DNA of 42,633 nt from Actinocrinis sp035650855 (GCF_035650855.1 NZ_DASRGV010000053.1:1-42633); one strand, 5' to 3'; positions 7,667 to 15,367 are shown, counted from the stretch's first letter. Notes: generated from the letters alone by a model not told the origin. Translations and numbers: made by a program.

Positions 7667-8587
7667 TCAGCCGACGATCAGCGGCCGCAGTGTGCGATGC
7701 GCGATCTCAAGCCCCTGCTTCACTCGGGTCTCGTCGCCGCCCCAGACCGGGTCCTCGTGCTCGACCGAGAGCGTCCCGGTGAATCCGCCCTCGTACAGCG
7801 TGTCCACCACGGCCCGCCAGTCCACGTCGCCGAGGCCGGGCACCCGGTAGCGCCACCAGCCGACGTCCCACGGGTTCTCCCGGCTCAGGCTCTTGCCGAA
7901 GAAGCCGTAGCGCACCCGCGCGCGCTGGTTGATCTGCGCGTCCTTGGCCTGCGCGTGCGGAATGCGATCGACGTAGGGGCGCAGCGCCTCGATCGGGTCG
8001 ATGCCGAGCCACAGCAGATGTGAGGGGTCGTAGTTGAGGTAGAGGCCCAGGGAGAACATCCACTCCCACAGCTCCGGCGCGTAGGCGAGGTTCCCGGGGT
8101 AGCCGTCCGGGTGCCAGCCCTCCATGACGCAGTTCTCGATGATGATCTTGACTCCGCGCTCGCCGGCGTATTCGACCAGCGGCGGCAGCACCCGCTCGGC
8201 CAGCGCGATGTTGTCCTTCACCGACAGGCCCGGGTCGCGGCCGATGAACGTGCCCACGTACGGCACCCCGAGCAGCTGCGCGGCGTCCACATTGCGGCGC
8301 ACGTGATCGGCGATCTGCAGGCGGCGGCGCTCGTGCGGGTGCAGGTTGTTCTCGTAGTAGGCGAGGGCGGAGATCTCCAGGCCGTGCTGATCGAACAGGG
8401 CCTTGACCCGCTCGGCGTCGCCCTTGTCGAAGGAGGCGACGTCGATATGGCTCGCCTCGAAGTCCCGCGACCCGGTGGACGGCCAGGTGGCGACCTCGAG
8501 CGCCTCGTAGCCGTGCTCGGCGGCCCAGGCGGCGATCTGCGCGAGCGGCAGCTGCGGCAGGCAGGCGGTGAGAAAACCCAGCTTCAT
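7667..8587 (-). CDS. Second sugar phosphate isomerase/epimerase-type TIM barrel
   Basis: 306 aa, start ATG at 8587 (MKLGFLTACLPQLPL), overlapping the stop of the upstream dehydrogenase as ATGA. It belongs to the xylose-isomerase-like/AP endonuclease 2 superfamily but is not a close duplicate of the neighbour at 6837-7604: it is longer and its metal ligands sit in VKIIIENCVMEGW, LNYDPSHLLWLGID, IPHAQAKDAQ and LSVEHEDPVWGGDE. This set resembles the larger subgroup commonly annotated sugar phosphate isomerase next to Gfo/Idh genes in actinomycetes. Cytoplasmic, no signal peptide. Likely role: isomerisation, epimerisation or lyase step on the product of the coupled dehydrogenase; the substrate cannot be named from sequence. 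Confidence 0.88.
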   Translation of the reverse strand: MKLGFLTACLPQLPLAQIAAWAAEHGYEALEVATWPSTGSRDFEASHIDVASFDKGDAERVKALFDQHGLEISALAYYENNLHPHERRRLQIADHVRRNVDAAQLLGVPYVGTFIGRDPGLSVKDNIALAERVLPPLVEYAGERGVKIIIENCVMEGWHPDGYPGNLAYAPELWEWMFSLGLYLNYDPSHLLWLGIDPIEALRPYVDRIPHAQAKDAQINQRARVRYGFFGKSLSRENPWDVGWWRYRVPGLGDVDWRAVVDTLYEGGFTGTLSVEHEDPVWGGDETRVKQGLEIAHRTLRPLIVG

Positions 8588-9750
8588 CGGGGCACCTCGA
8601 TCCAGGAGCGGGACCGGGCGGAGCGCAGCACCGCCTCGGTCAGACGGACGGTTCGGGCGGCGTCGCCGAAGGTCGGGAACAAGGACCCGGAACCCCGGCC
8701 GGCGGCCGCGTCGGCGCGGATCGCGGCGTACACGTCGGCCACGAAGCCCGCGAAGCAGTCGGCGTAACCCATCGGATGGCCCGGAGGCAGAACGCTGAGA
8801 CGAGCCGCCTCGGGGGAGAGCAGAGCGGGATCGCGCAGCAGCCGCGCGTTGCCCGCGCGCGAGCCGGCGAACAGCGACTCAGGGTTCTCCTGATCGAAGG
8901 CGAGGCTGGCCCCGGCCCCGTCGATCTCGAACCACAGCCGGTTCTTGCGCCCGGGGGAGACCTGGGAGACGGTCAGCGTGCCCGAGGCACCGCGATCGGT
9001 GCGGAAGAGCACCTGGACCGCGTCCTCGGTGGTCACCTGCGTGCCGCCGCCCGCTTCGCCGTGGCCCGCCCCTGCATCGGACCCGGTGAAGGTCTCCCGG
9101 GCGGAGCCGTAGCGCACCGGAAGCACGGTCTGCTTCTCGGCGATCAGCTCGCTGATCCGGTGCCCGCTGACCCACTCGACCAGGTCGCACCAGTGCGAGC
9201 CGATGTCGGCGAACGCCCGCGACGTGCCGCCCTGCTGCGGATCGACCCGCCAGTTGTTGTCGCCGGGCTCGGACAGCCAGTCCTGTAGGTAGTGGCCGTG
9301 GATCAGTCGCACGTCGCCGACGAATCCACCGTGCACCCGCGCCCGCGCTTCAGCCGCCATCGGGTGGTAGCGGTAGACGAACGGCACCGCCGCGATCAGG
9401 CCACTGTCACGGGCCAGGGCGACCAGTGCGTCCGCGTCCTCGCTCGCCGTCGCGAGCGGCTTCTCGCAGACCACGTGCTTGCCCGCGCGCAGCGCCAGCT
9501 CGGCGAGCCGGAAGTGCGAGGCGTTCGGTGTGCAGATGTGCACTACGTCCGCCGCGTCCGTCTCCGCCAGCTCCTCGGCGGAGTCGAAGGAGCGCTCGAG
9601 GCCGAATCGCTCGGCCGCCGCCTTCCCGCGCTCGGGCGTCGAGGCGCACACGCCGGCCACGTACGCACCGGCGCGGCGGGCGGCGTCCAGGTGTAGCCGG
9701 GCGACCATACCGGCGCCCGCGATCGCCACACGCAGCGGCGCCTCGGTCAT
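8584..9750 (-). CDS. Gfo/Idh/MocA-family NAD(P)-dependent sugar dehydrogenase, first gene of the operon
   Basis: 388 aa. The ATG at 9750 (MTEAPLRVAIAGAGMVARLH) is chosen because GGAGG sits 5 nt upstream; an in-frame ATG 21 bp further up would place that sequence inside the gene. The Rossmann motif GAGMVA, the GKHVVCEKPLAT motif and the catalytic DIGSHWCDLVEWVSGH (D-x3-H) are all intact, as in classical glucose-fructose oxidoreductase/inositol dehydrogenase relatives. The C-terminal half is the usual alpha/beta substrate domain, and the insert with YGSARETFTGSDAGAGHG resembles glycoside- or inositol-type members. It starts the minus-strand operon 8584 to 4362 and has a readable promoter at 9776-9804 opposite the ROK regulator, which probably represses it. 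Confidence 0.9.
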   Translation of the reverse strand: MTEAPLRVAIAGAGMVARLHLDAARRAGAYVAGVCASTPERGKAAAERFGLERSFDSAEELAETDAADVVHICTPNASHFRLAELALRAGKHVVCEKPLATASEDADALVALARDSGLIAAVPFVYRYHPMAAEARARVHGGFVGDVRLIHGHYLQDWLSEPGDNNWRVDPQQGGTSRAFADIGSHWCDLVEWVSGHRISELIAEKQTVLPVRYGSARETFTGSDAGAGHGEAGGGTQVTTEDAVQVLFRTDRGASGTLTVSQVSPGRKNRLWFEIDGAGASLAFDQENPESLFAGSRAGNARLLRDPALLSPEAARLSVLPPGHPMGYADCFAGFVADVYAAIRADAAAGRGSGSLFPTFGDAARTVRLTEAVLRSARSRSWIEVPR

Positions 9751-9775
9751 CGCGACCTCCATTCGGTTCACCGGT

Positions 9776-9825
9776 ACGTTAAACCCGGCTCTTTAGGTTG
9801 ACAATGGCGCGCTTTCCGCTAAGTT
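9776..9825. promoter_or_regulatory. Divergent promoters of the sugar operon and ROK gene with overlapping -35 boxes
   Basis: Minus strand: TTGTCA (plus 9799-9804), 17 bp, TAACGT (plus 9776-9781), leading to the dehydrogenase at 9750. Plus strand: TTGACA (9798-9803), 16 bp, TAAGTT (9820-9825), leading to the ROK gene at 9871. The two -35 hexamers overlap by five bases, so polymerases cannot occupy both at once. TAAA...TTTA half-sites at 9780-9795 lie within the minus promoter spacer and could be part of the ROK operator. Confidence 0.65.
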
Positions 9826-9870
9826 CTGTCATAAATCAGCGAGGGGACGGCGCCCGGTGTAAGGAGCCTC

Positions 9871-11076
9871 ATGAGCAGTCTCGGCGGCCGCCATCTCGCC
9901 GCGCTCAGCGAACTGGCCTGCCTGGTGGCCGACGGGACCGCGACGCGGCGCAGCCAGCTGGCGCAGGCCACGGGCCTTTCCAGGGCGGCGGTGGCGCAGC
10001 GCGTCGACCTGCTGGTAGCGCGCGGCCTGCTGGTCGAGACCGAGCCGGTCGCCACCGAACGCGGCCGCCCGCCGCTCGCCCTCCAGCTCGCTCCCGACGC
10101 GCTGATCTGCGCCGTCGACCTCGGCGCCACGCACTGCCGGCTCGCCCTCACCACGCTCGGCGGCCTGCCGCTGGTGGAGAGCGTGCGCGAGATCGACATC
10201 AACGAGGGCCCGCAGCGCATCCTCGCCGGCGTCCGCGAGCTGACCACCGAGCTGCTGGCGCGCATCGACCGGCCGCAGGCGCACCTGCGCGCGTTCTGCA
10301 TCGGCGTGCCTGGACCGGTCGAGCATGAGACCGGCACGGTCATCCGGCCGCCGATCATGCAGGGCTGGGACGGCTACCGGATCCCTGAGTTCTTCGGCGC
10401 GCGGAGTCTCTCCGGCGAGCACTACGACCCGGGCGTCACAGTGCTCGTCGACAACGACGTGAACATGATGGCCTTCGGCGAGTACAGCCGGCGCCGCGAT
10501 ACCAAGCACCTGCTGTACATCAAGGTGGGCACCGGGATCGGCTGCGGCATCATCTCCAACGGCACGCTGCATCGCGGCGCCGCCGGCGCGGCCGGGGACA
10601 TAGGACACATCCCGTTGCCAGGGCACGAAGACGTGCTGTGCCACTGCGGCAACACCGGCTGCGTCGAGGCGGTGGCGTCCGGCGCCGCGATCGCGCGAGC
10701 GCTGCGTGAGGCCGGGCTGCCGGCGACCGGCGGACGCGACGTGGTCCGGCTGGTGTCGGAAGGCAACCCGGTCGCGCGTCGTCGGGTCCGGCTGGCCGGG
10801 CAGCAGATCGGCGAGGTGCTTGCCTCCCTGGTCAGCTTCCACAACCCGGACGCGATCGTGATCGGCGGCAGCATCGCGCAGCTGCACGAGGATCTGCTCG
10901 CCGACATCCGCGGCGTCGTCTATCGCAGGGCGCTGCCGCTCGCCACGCGCACCCTGGCCATCGAGACCTCGGCGCTCGGCGAGCGCGCGGGGGTGGAGGG
11001 CGCGGCGCGCATGGCCGCGAGGCACCTGCTCTCGCCCGACGGCATCGAGAAGCTGCTGGTGCAGCCGGTTCGCTGA
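9871..11076 (+). CDS. ROK-family transcriptional regulator of the sugar operon
   Basis: 401 aa, ATG at 9871 preceded by AAGGAG. An N-terminal winged helix-turn-helix (about 10-65: ALSELACLVADGTATRRSQLAQATGLSRAAVAQRVDLL) is joined to a ROK/sugar-kinase-fold domain (about 85-395). Visible are the ATPase-type motif AVDLGATHCRLAL, the DNDVNMMAFGEY sugar-binding segment and the zinc/ROK signature CHCGNTGCVEAVASG. Such proteins (NagC, Mlc, XylR relatives) bind DNA without ligand and are released by a sugar or sugar phosphate. Divergent orientation to the AldO/Gfo-Idh operon, with entangled promoters, makes it the likely local repressor. Whether the kinase fold is active is not clear; the catalytic Asp of the kinase motif appears present in LVDNDVN. 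Confidence 0.92.
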   Translation: MSSLGGRHLAALSELACLVADGTATRRSQLAQATGLSRAAVAQRVDLLVARGLLVETEPVATERGRPPLALQLAPDALICAVDLGATHCRLALTTLGGLPLVESVREIDINEGPQRILAGVRELTTELLARIDRPQAHLRAFCIGVPGPVEHETGTVIRPPIMQGWDGYRIPEFFGARSLSGEHYDPGVTVLVDNDVNMMAFGEYSRRRDTKHLLYIKVGTGIGCGIISNGTLHRGAAGAAGDIGHIPLPGHEDVLCHCGNTGCVEAVASGAAIARALREAGLPATGGRDVVRLVSEGNPVARRRVRLAGQQIGEVLASLVSFHNPDAIVIGGSIAQLHEDLLADIRGVVYRRALPLATRTLAIETSALGERAGVEGAARMAARHLLSPDGIEKLLVQPVR

Positions 11077-11113
11077 GTGCTGATTCGGGACGTGACCGGC
11101 AGGTCGGCGGCGG

Positions 11114-12022
11114 TCAGTACGTGCGGTAGTAGATCAGTTGCCCGCCCTCGCCTTTCGCCGCGCCCTCACCGGGAAGGAACAGGCTCACCGCCAGCGCACG
11201 TCGGCCGTCCGGCGCGGTAAGAGCCGTGACATGAGGATTGGCGAACGCGGTGCTGCCGCCGTCCGTGCGGATGCTCGTCGGATGCGCTTCACGGGATTCG
11301 TAGTCGTAGACGTAGGTTCGCCAGGACCCGAAGTCGCCCTTGACGTGCTGAGCCTCGATCACCGCGTATGAGTGCTCGAAGAAGGTCACCGGGTCGCGTC
11401 CGCCGATGTTGCCGCCGACCCGGAAACGCAGCAGCGCCTCGTCGAACCCGGGCTCTGGTGCGGCTTTCCAGCGCTTGAAACCGGTGAGCGTGGCGCTCAG
11501 CTGGCGGTCCACGTCGCACTTCCACCAGTAGTGGCCGCCGAGCGTGATGACGGAGTGGTCGATATCAGGGTTCAGCTGTACCGAGTAGATGTTGGGTGTG
11601 CCCTCGGCGCAGCGCGAGAGCGAGCGCTTGGCGTCGAACGCGCGCAGCGCTTTGCCGTCGAACAGCGCGTCCCGGTCGGTGAAGTAGCGCAGCGCGATGT
11701 GGTTCTTGGGTTCCTGTTCCCATGCCAGCAGATAGCCGCCGCCGGGCACGGCCGCGATCGTCGGCTGCGAGCCGCGCGGGCCGAGGTCGCGTACGTGGCG
11801 CCAGTCGATCAGGTCAGGCGAGGTCGCGAGGCCGACATGAAAGCAGCCGTCGGCCAGCGTGCTGTGATAGACCGCGAGATAGCCGCCGCCGTCCTCGATG
11901 ACCTTCGCGCAGTGCATCTCGCGCCCCGCGTCGTCCGTAACCGCGTATCGGCGCGCGTCAGCTGACGTCACCTCTTCGATCAGCGAGCGCAGCAAGTCGA
12001 GCACGCATCCATCCTGCGGCAT
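11114..12022 (-). CDS. Cytoplasmic five-bladed beta-propeller protein, GH43/GH32-like
   Basis: 302 aa, ATG at 12022. Several blade-type motifs are visible: GGGYLAVYHSTLADGCFHVGLATSPDLIDWRHV, SQPTIAAVPGGGYLLAWEQEP, GTPNIYSVQL and SRDLID/WRTYVYDY-like strands, the pattern of glycosidase propellers (families 43, 32, 62, 68). There is no signal peptide, and the usual triad of acidic residues cannot be placed with confidence, so an intracellular glycosidase, a phosphorylase-like enzyme or a non-catalytic sugar-binding propeller are all possible. It converges on the ROK gene with a 37-bp gap and may belong to the same sugar-use region, although it is a separate transcription unit. Fold assignment is moderate, function unknown. 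Confidence 0.65.
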   Translation of the reverse strand: MPQDGCVLDLLRSLIEEVTSADARRYAVTDDAGREMHCAKVIEDGGGYLAVYHSTLADGCFHVGLATSPDLIDWRHVRDLGPRGSQPTIAAVPGGGYLLAWEQEPKNHIALRYFTDRDALFDGKALRAFDAKRSLSRCAEGTPNIYSVQLNPDIDHSVITLGGHYWWKCDVDRQLSATLTGFKRWKAAPEPGFDEALLRFRVGGNIGGRDPVTFFEHSYAVIEAQHVKGDFGSWRTYVYDYESREAHPTSIRTDGGSTAFANPHVTALTAPDGRRALAVSLFLPGEGAAKGEGGQLIYYRTY

Positions 12023-12068
12023 CGCCCGCCTTCGTGCCGCGCGGCTCCGGCGGGCCGGCGGCGCCGCG

Positions 12069-12593
12069 TCAGTGCGCGATGAGCACGGAGCAGAACGCGT
12101 GCCGCGCCACGTGCTCCGCGGTCGAGCCGAGGACGCGGTTGTGCAGCTCGGGGTGGCGGCTGTGCCCGATCACCAGCAGATCGGCGTGCGCGGCCCGGGC
12201 GGCGATGAGAATCTGGCCGGCCGGATGCCCGACGCGCAGATCGGACGCGATCTCCACGCCGTGCTGCCGTGCAAAGTTCGTGGCCGTGCGAATCCAGTCC
12301 TCGGCGTGCTGCACGGCGCGGGAACGGGTCGAGGCGGCGCCGGCGGCGCTGCCGTTCGCTTCCTCTTCGCCGGATTGGCCCGACAGGTCGATGCGCCGCG
12401 GCCCTCCCGACGCGGCCGGGGCGAACGCGGTCACGTGCTCCGGGAACTCGTCGATCGCGATGACGGTCAGCCGCGCCTTCGGCAGCACGCCGGCCAGGGC
12501 GACGGCGCGGGACAGCGCGGCCCGGGCGCCCGCCGAGTCGTCGTACGCCACCGCGATCCGGGCGAAGCGGCTCGCGCCCGCCGCCGCGCTCAC
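12069..12593 (-). CDS. Universal stress protein, single UspA domain
   Basis: 174 aa. The start is GTG at 12593 with GAGG 8-9 nt upstream. The fold is marked by IAVAYDDSAGARAALSRAV at the N-terminus and LLVIGHSRHPELHNRVLGSTAEHVARHAFCSVLI at the C-terminus. The family ATP-binding pattern G-x2-G-x9-G-S/T is only partly kept: the second glycine is Arg (GHSR), so nucleotide binding may be weakened. The central region has an acidic, low-complexity insertion (SGQSGEEEANGSAAGAAS). Cytoplasmic; family members help survival under energy or oxidative stress. It follows the DUF1876 gene by 70 bp in the same direction and probably shares its transcript. Confidence 0.9.
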   Translation of the reverse strand: MSAAAGASRFARIAVAYDDSAGARAALSRAVALAGVLPKARLTVIAIDEFPEHVTAFAPAASGGPRRIDLSGQSGEEEANGSAAGAASTRSRAVQHAEDWIRTATNFARQHGVEIASDLRVGHPAGQILIAARAAHADLLVIGHSRHPELHNRVLGSTAEHVARHAFCSVLIAH

Positions 12594-12663
12594 GGCGCCG
12601 ACCTCATGACGGCCGGGCTCACGGCGTCGGGGGCGGGTGCGGCTCGGCGTTCACGGCCCCGCC

Positions 12664-12933
12664 TCACAGCGTCGGGTGCGCCGGGACGTGCGTGGCCGAC
12701 TCGATGTGCGCGCTCGCCCGGGCCAGCAGCTGCCGGGCCAGGTCGTTGAGCGCGCGGGCGGCCGCCAGCTCCTCGCCCACCTGCGTCTGGACCGGATCGT
12801 TCGGGTGCTTGCTGGCGTGACCGTGCGCGCGCAGCTCGGTGCCGTCCGGGAGCTTGAGCAGCGCGGTCGCCCGGGTCTTCGGCCCGGCCTCGCGGAAGGT
12901 CACCTCGCTATGCCAGCCGACGATAGTCTGCAT
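12664..12933 (-). CDS. DUF1876 small stress-associated protein
   Basis: 89 aa, ATG at 12933 with GAGG 5 nt upstream; longer upstream frames lack a ribosome site. The sequence MQTIVGWHSEVTFREAGPKTRATALLKLPDGTELRAHGHASKHPNDPVQTQVGEELAAARALNDLA is the complete DUF1876 domain, a dsRBD-like alpha/beta fold found almost only in actinobacteria and often beside universal stress protein or dormancy genes. Molecular function is not known. First gene of the two-gene unit with the universal stress protein, and divergent from a PPOX-class oxidoreductase, with an inverted repeat between them (12991-13013). Confidence 0.88.
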   Translation of the reverse strand: MQTIVGWHSEVTFREAGPKTRATALLKLPDGTELRAHGHASKHPNDPVQTQVGEELAAARALNDLARQLLARASAHIESATHVPAHPTL

Positions 12934-12990
12934 CGTCGCCTCACCTGCCTTCTGCGGTTCCAGACCAGCGTGCACCCGTCCGCGCGGTAA

Positions 12991-13013
12991 CACCAGGGTC
13001 CGGAGCACTGGTG
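12991..13013. promoter_or_regulatory. Inverted repeat between the divergent DUF1876 and PPOX genes
   Basis: CACCAG (12991-12996) and CTGGTG (13008-13013) flank a central TCCGGA (12999-13004). It lies 58 bp upstream of DUF1876 and 62 bp upstream of the PPOX gene, where one regulator could serve both. It does not match the DosR/DevR consensus well, so the regulator is unknown. Confidence 0.4.
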
Positions 13014-13074
13014 CGTGTCTGATGGGAAGAGGATGCGCTCGGCGGCCAATGCGTCAGGGCCGTAGCGTCGGAGC

Positions 13075-13512
13075 ATGAGACTCTCCGCCGAGCACGCGCG
13101 TGAACGGTTCGCAGGCAGCCCGGTCGCAGTGCTCGGAACGTCCGGCGCGAACGGCGTTTCGCACCTCGTCCCGGTCACCTACCTGGTCTCGGGCAACAAG
13201 GTGTTCATTGCTGTGGACGGCAAGCCGAAGCGTACGCAAAACCTCAAGAGGCTGCGGAACATCGCCGAGAATCCGCAGGTCTGCCTGCTGGCGCAACGCT
13301 ACGACGACGACTGGACCCGGCTGTGGTGGGCCCGCGCCGACGGCACGGCGCGCATCATCGAACCCGACGACGTGCCGTTCGGCGTGCTCGGCGCACTGAC
13401 TGAGCGCTATCCCTGGTACCGCACGAACCCGCCGGACGGTCCGGTCATCGAGGTCACGGTGCACACGTGGTCCGGCTGGGCGTTCGCCGAAGGACCGCCC
13501 GCGCTGATGTAG
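13075..13512 (+). CDS. PPOX-class F420-dependent oxidoreductase, Rv0121c type
   Basis: 145 aa, ATG at 13075. Split-barrel flavin/deazaflavin fold of the pyridoxamine-phosphate-oxidase superfamily; MRLSAEHARERFAGSPVAVLGTSGANGVSHLVPVTYLV, then FIAVDGKPKRTQNLKRLRNIAENPQVCLLAQRYDDDWTRLWWARADGTARI matches the actinobacterial subgroup represented by Mycobacterium Rv0121c. Members use reduced F420 rather than FMN; substrates are not established. No membrane segment. It is read toward nei with a 70-bp gap and may share regulation with the divergent DUF1876/Usp unit, consistent with a redox or dormancy stress role, which is inference. Confidence 0.88.
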   Translation: MRLSAEHARERFAGSPVAVLGTSGANGVSHLVPVTYLVSGNKVFIAVDGKPKRTQNLKRLRNIAENPQVCLLAQRYDDDWTRLWWARADGTARIIEPDDVPFGVLGALTERYPWYRTNPPDGPVIEVTVHTWSGWAFAEGPPALM

Positions 13513-13582
13513 TCGCAGGGACCGTGTACCGCACGGACCGCTTGGCAGGTGCACAGCGCCCGGCGAGCGGCATCATGGTGCT

Positions 13583-14386
13583 GTGCCCGAAGGCGACACG
13601 ATCTGGCTTGCCGCACACCGGCTGCGCGAGGCGCTGGCCGGCGAGGTGCTGGTGAAATCCGACCTGCGCGTGCCACGGCTCGCGACGACCGACCTGCGCG
13701 GCCACCGGATCGACGAGGTCGTCGCGCGCGGCAAGCATCTGCTGTTCCGCATCGACAACGGCCTCACCCTGCACTCCCACCTGCGGATGGACGGCGCGTG
13801 GCAGATCTACCGCACCGGCGAGCGCTGGCGCGGCGGCCCCACCCACCAGATCCGCGCCGTGCTGGCCGCGCCCGATCGGACCGCGGTCGGCTACCGGCTG
13901 CCGGTGCTCGACCTGCTGCCGACGGCGCGTGAGGACACCGTGGTCGGGCACCTCGGCCCCGACCTGCTCGGACCGGACTGGGACCGGGAGGAGGCCGTGC
14001 GCCGGCTGCTCGCGGCCCCGGATCGGCCGATCGGCGAGGCGCTGCTCGATCAGCGCAACCTCGCCGGGATCGGCAACGTGTACAAGTCCGAGCTGTGTTT
14101 CCTGCGCGGCGTGACGCCCTGGACGCCCACAGCCGACGTCGCGGACCTCGGACGCATGGTCGACCTGGCGCAGCGGCTGCTCGACGCGAACAAGGCGCGC
14201 CACGGGCACATCACCACCGGTGACACCAGACGCGGCCGCACACATTGGGTGTACGGCCGCGACCATCAGCCATGCCTGCGCTGCGGTACCGCCATCCGGT
14301 TCGCGGAGCAGGGACCGGCGGGCGAGGCGCGTGTCACGTACTGGTGCCCGACCTGCCAGAAGGGCCCGGGACCGGACGGCGGCTAG
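13583..14386 (+). CDS. nei: Endonuclease VIII-type DNA glycosylase/AP lyase (Nei2)
   Basis: 267 aa. The GTG at 13583 must be the start, because Pro2 and Glu3 (MPEGDT) are the catalytic residues of this family; no clear ribosome site precedes it. It removes oxidised bases and cuts the strand by beta/delta elimination. Visible: the catalytic Lys in VVARGKHLLF, SHLRMDGAWQ, the helix-two-turn-helix region IGEALLDQRNLAGIGNVYKSELCFLRGV, and a C-terminal zinc finger with CLRCG and YWCPTCQ. Sequence and length follow mycobacterial Nei2 (Rv3297) rather than Fpg. It ends head-on with the next gene, the two TAG stops sharing the bases CTAG at 14383-14386. Confidence 0.94.
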   Translation: MPEGDTIWLAAHRLREALAGEVLVKSDLRVPRLATTDLRGHRIDEVVARGKHLLFRIDNGLTLHSHLRMDGAWQIYRTGERWRGGPTHQIRAVLAAPDRTAVGYRLPVLDLLPTAREDTVVGHLGPDLLGPDWDREEAVRRLLAAPDRPIGEALLDQRNLAGIGNVYKSELCFLRGVTPWTPTADVADLGRMVDLAQRLLDANKARHGHITTGDTRRGRTHWVYGRDHQPCLRCGTAIRFAEQGPAGEARVTYWCPTCQKGPGPDGG

Positions 14387-14808
14387 TGCGCGACGTCGCT
14401 GACGCCGAAGATCCGCTCGATCTTCAGCCGGCACAACATCTCGCCCGGAACGGCATTGCGCCGCCCGTATTCCTCGGCGCGCTCAGCCGGCACGTAACGC
14501 GCCGCCAGCCGCGTCGTCCAGGCCAGCAGCTCCTTCGAGCCCGCGTCCATCGAGACTGCGCCGCGCACGACCACGAAGTGATACGGGTACTCGTCGACGT
14601 CCACGGTCAGCGCGGCGCGCGGATTGGCCCTTAGATGGCGCCCCTTCACCGTTCCCTCGTGGGTTGTGAAGACCAGTTCGTCGCCGTCCAACACGAACCA
14701 GATCGGCGCGACGTGCGGCGCACCGACGGCCGAGGCGGTCGCGAGCTTGCCGGTGCGGGTGCCGGTGGTCAGAAAGTCGAGCGCCTGCTCTCTTGTCATC
14801 TTCGCCAT
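14383..14808 (-). CDS. PPOX-class F420-dependent oxidoreductase (TIGR03618 type)
   Basis: 141 aa, ATG at 14808; a second ATG nine bases in is possible. The split-barrel is complete: LATASAVGAPHVAPIWFVLDGDELVFTTHEGTVKGRHLRANPRAALTVDVDEYPYHFVVVRGAVSM. This is the widespread actinobacterial pattern of F420H2-binding proteins, distinct from the Rv0121c type at 13075. Substrate unknown; relatives reduce quinones, biliverdin-like or aflatoxin-like conjugated compounds. It converges on nei with shared stop bases and lies 26 bp downstream of a MarR gene on the same strand, so it may be transcribed with that regulator. Confidence 0.88.
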   Translation of the reverse strand: MAKMTREQALDFLTTGTRTGKLATASAVGAPHVAPIWFVLDGDELVFTTHEGTVKGRHLRANPRAALTVDVDEYPYHFVVVRGAVSMDAGSKELLAWTTRLAARYVPAERAEEYGRRNAVPGEMLCRLKIERIFGVSDVAH

Positions 14809-14834
14809 GGCCCAAGCCTTGCCGATCCCCGCCG

Positions 14835-15341
14835 TTACCGCAGCTCGTCTTTCCCGCCGTGTCCGTCCCTGCCCTCCCCACCCGGGTCCGGCAGCACGTT
14901 GACCTCCGCGTCCGCGAGCCGGTCCATGATGCCGGCCGCGATCCGCAGCACCTGCCGCTCGGTCTCGCTCAGCCCGCCGAGCGCGGCGGCCAGCCAGGCG
15001 TCCCGCTCGGCCATGTCGTCGGCCAGCGCGCGCAGTCCGGTCGCGGTCAGTTCGAGCACTGACTGGCGGCGGTCCCGCGGGCTGCTCGTGCGCGCGATCA
15101 GACCGGCCCGCTCCAGCTCCGCGAACACGCGGGTGAGCGACTGCGGGCGCTGATGCTCGACCGCGGCGATCCGGCCGGCCGTGGTGGGGCCGTTGCGGTA
15201 CAGGTGGCTGAGCACGGCCAGTTTGTTGGTGCTCAGCGCGTCCGCGGAACGCTCGGTGCGCAGCCGCCGGGTCAGCCGGTTCGCCGCACGCCGGACCTCC
15301 GAGGCGGTTCCAAGCAGGGAGTCCGCATTAGCGCTGGCCAT
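14835..15341 (-). CDS. MarR-family transcriptional regulator
   Basis: 168 aa, ATG at 15341. The winged-helix core is clear: LSHLYRNGPTTAGRIAAVEHQRPQSLTRVFAELERAGLIARTSSPRDRRQSVLELTATGLRAL, with the recognition helix at HQRPQSLTRVFAELE and the wing containing SPRDRRQS. Members act as dimers released by phenolic or other small ligands, or by oxidation. A TAGCTT hexamer 6 nt upstream of the ATG suggests a leaderless transcript. The gene is divergent from the FUSC exporter, the usual MarR-efflux pairing, and tandem CTATCAC sites lie between them. It may also drive the PPOX gene that follows. The C-terminal Gly/Asp/Lys-rich tail (GGEGRDGHGGKDE) is probably disordered. Confidence 0.92.
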   Translation of the reverse strand: MASANADSLLGTASEVRRAANRLTRRLRTERSADALSTNKLAVLSHLYRNGPTTAGRIAAVEHQRPQSLTRVFAELERAGLIARTSSPRDRRQSVLELTATGLRALADDMAERDAWLAAALGGLSETERQVLRIAAGIMDRLADAEVNVLPDPGGEGRDGHGGKDELR

Positions 15342-15367
15342 ATTACTAAGCTATCACGTACTATCAC
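15335..15367. promoter_or_regulatory. Divergent marR/FUSC control region with tandem CTATCAC sites
   Basis: CTATCAC occurs at 15351-15357 and 15361-15367, exactly one helical turn apart. On the plus strand TGGCCA (15335-15340), 18 bp, TACTAT (15359-15364) form a plausible promoter for the FUSC gene, whose -10 box is covered by the repeats. The spacing suggests a MarR dimer site or two half-sites on one DNA face. Confidence 0.5.

Noticed and set aside
12991..13013. DosR/DevR-type dormancy box
   Set aside because: The inverted repeat lacks the GGGAC...GTCCC core, so only an unnamed operator is reported.
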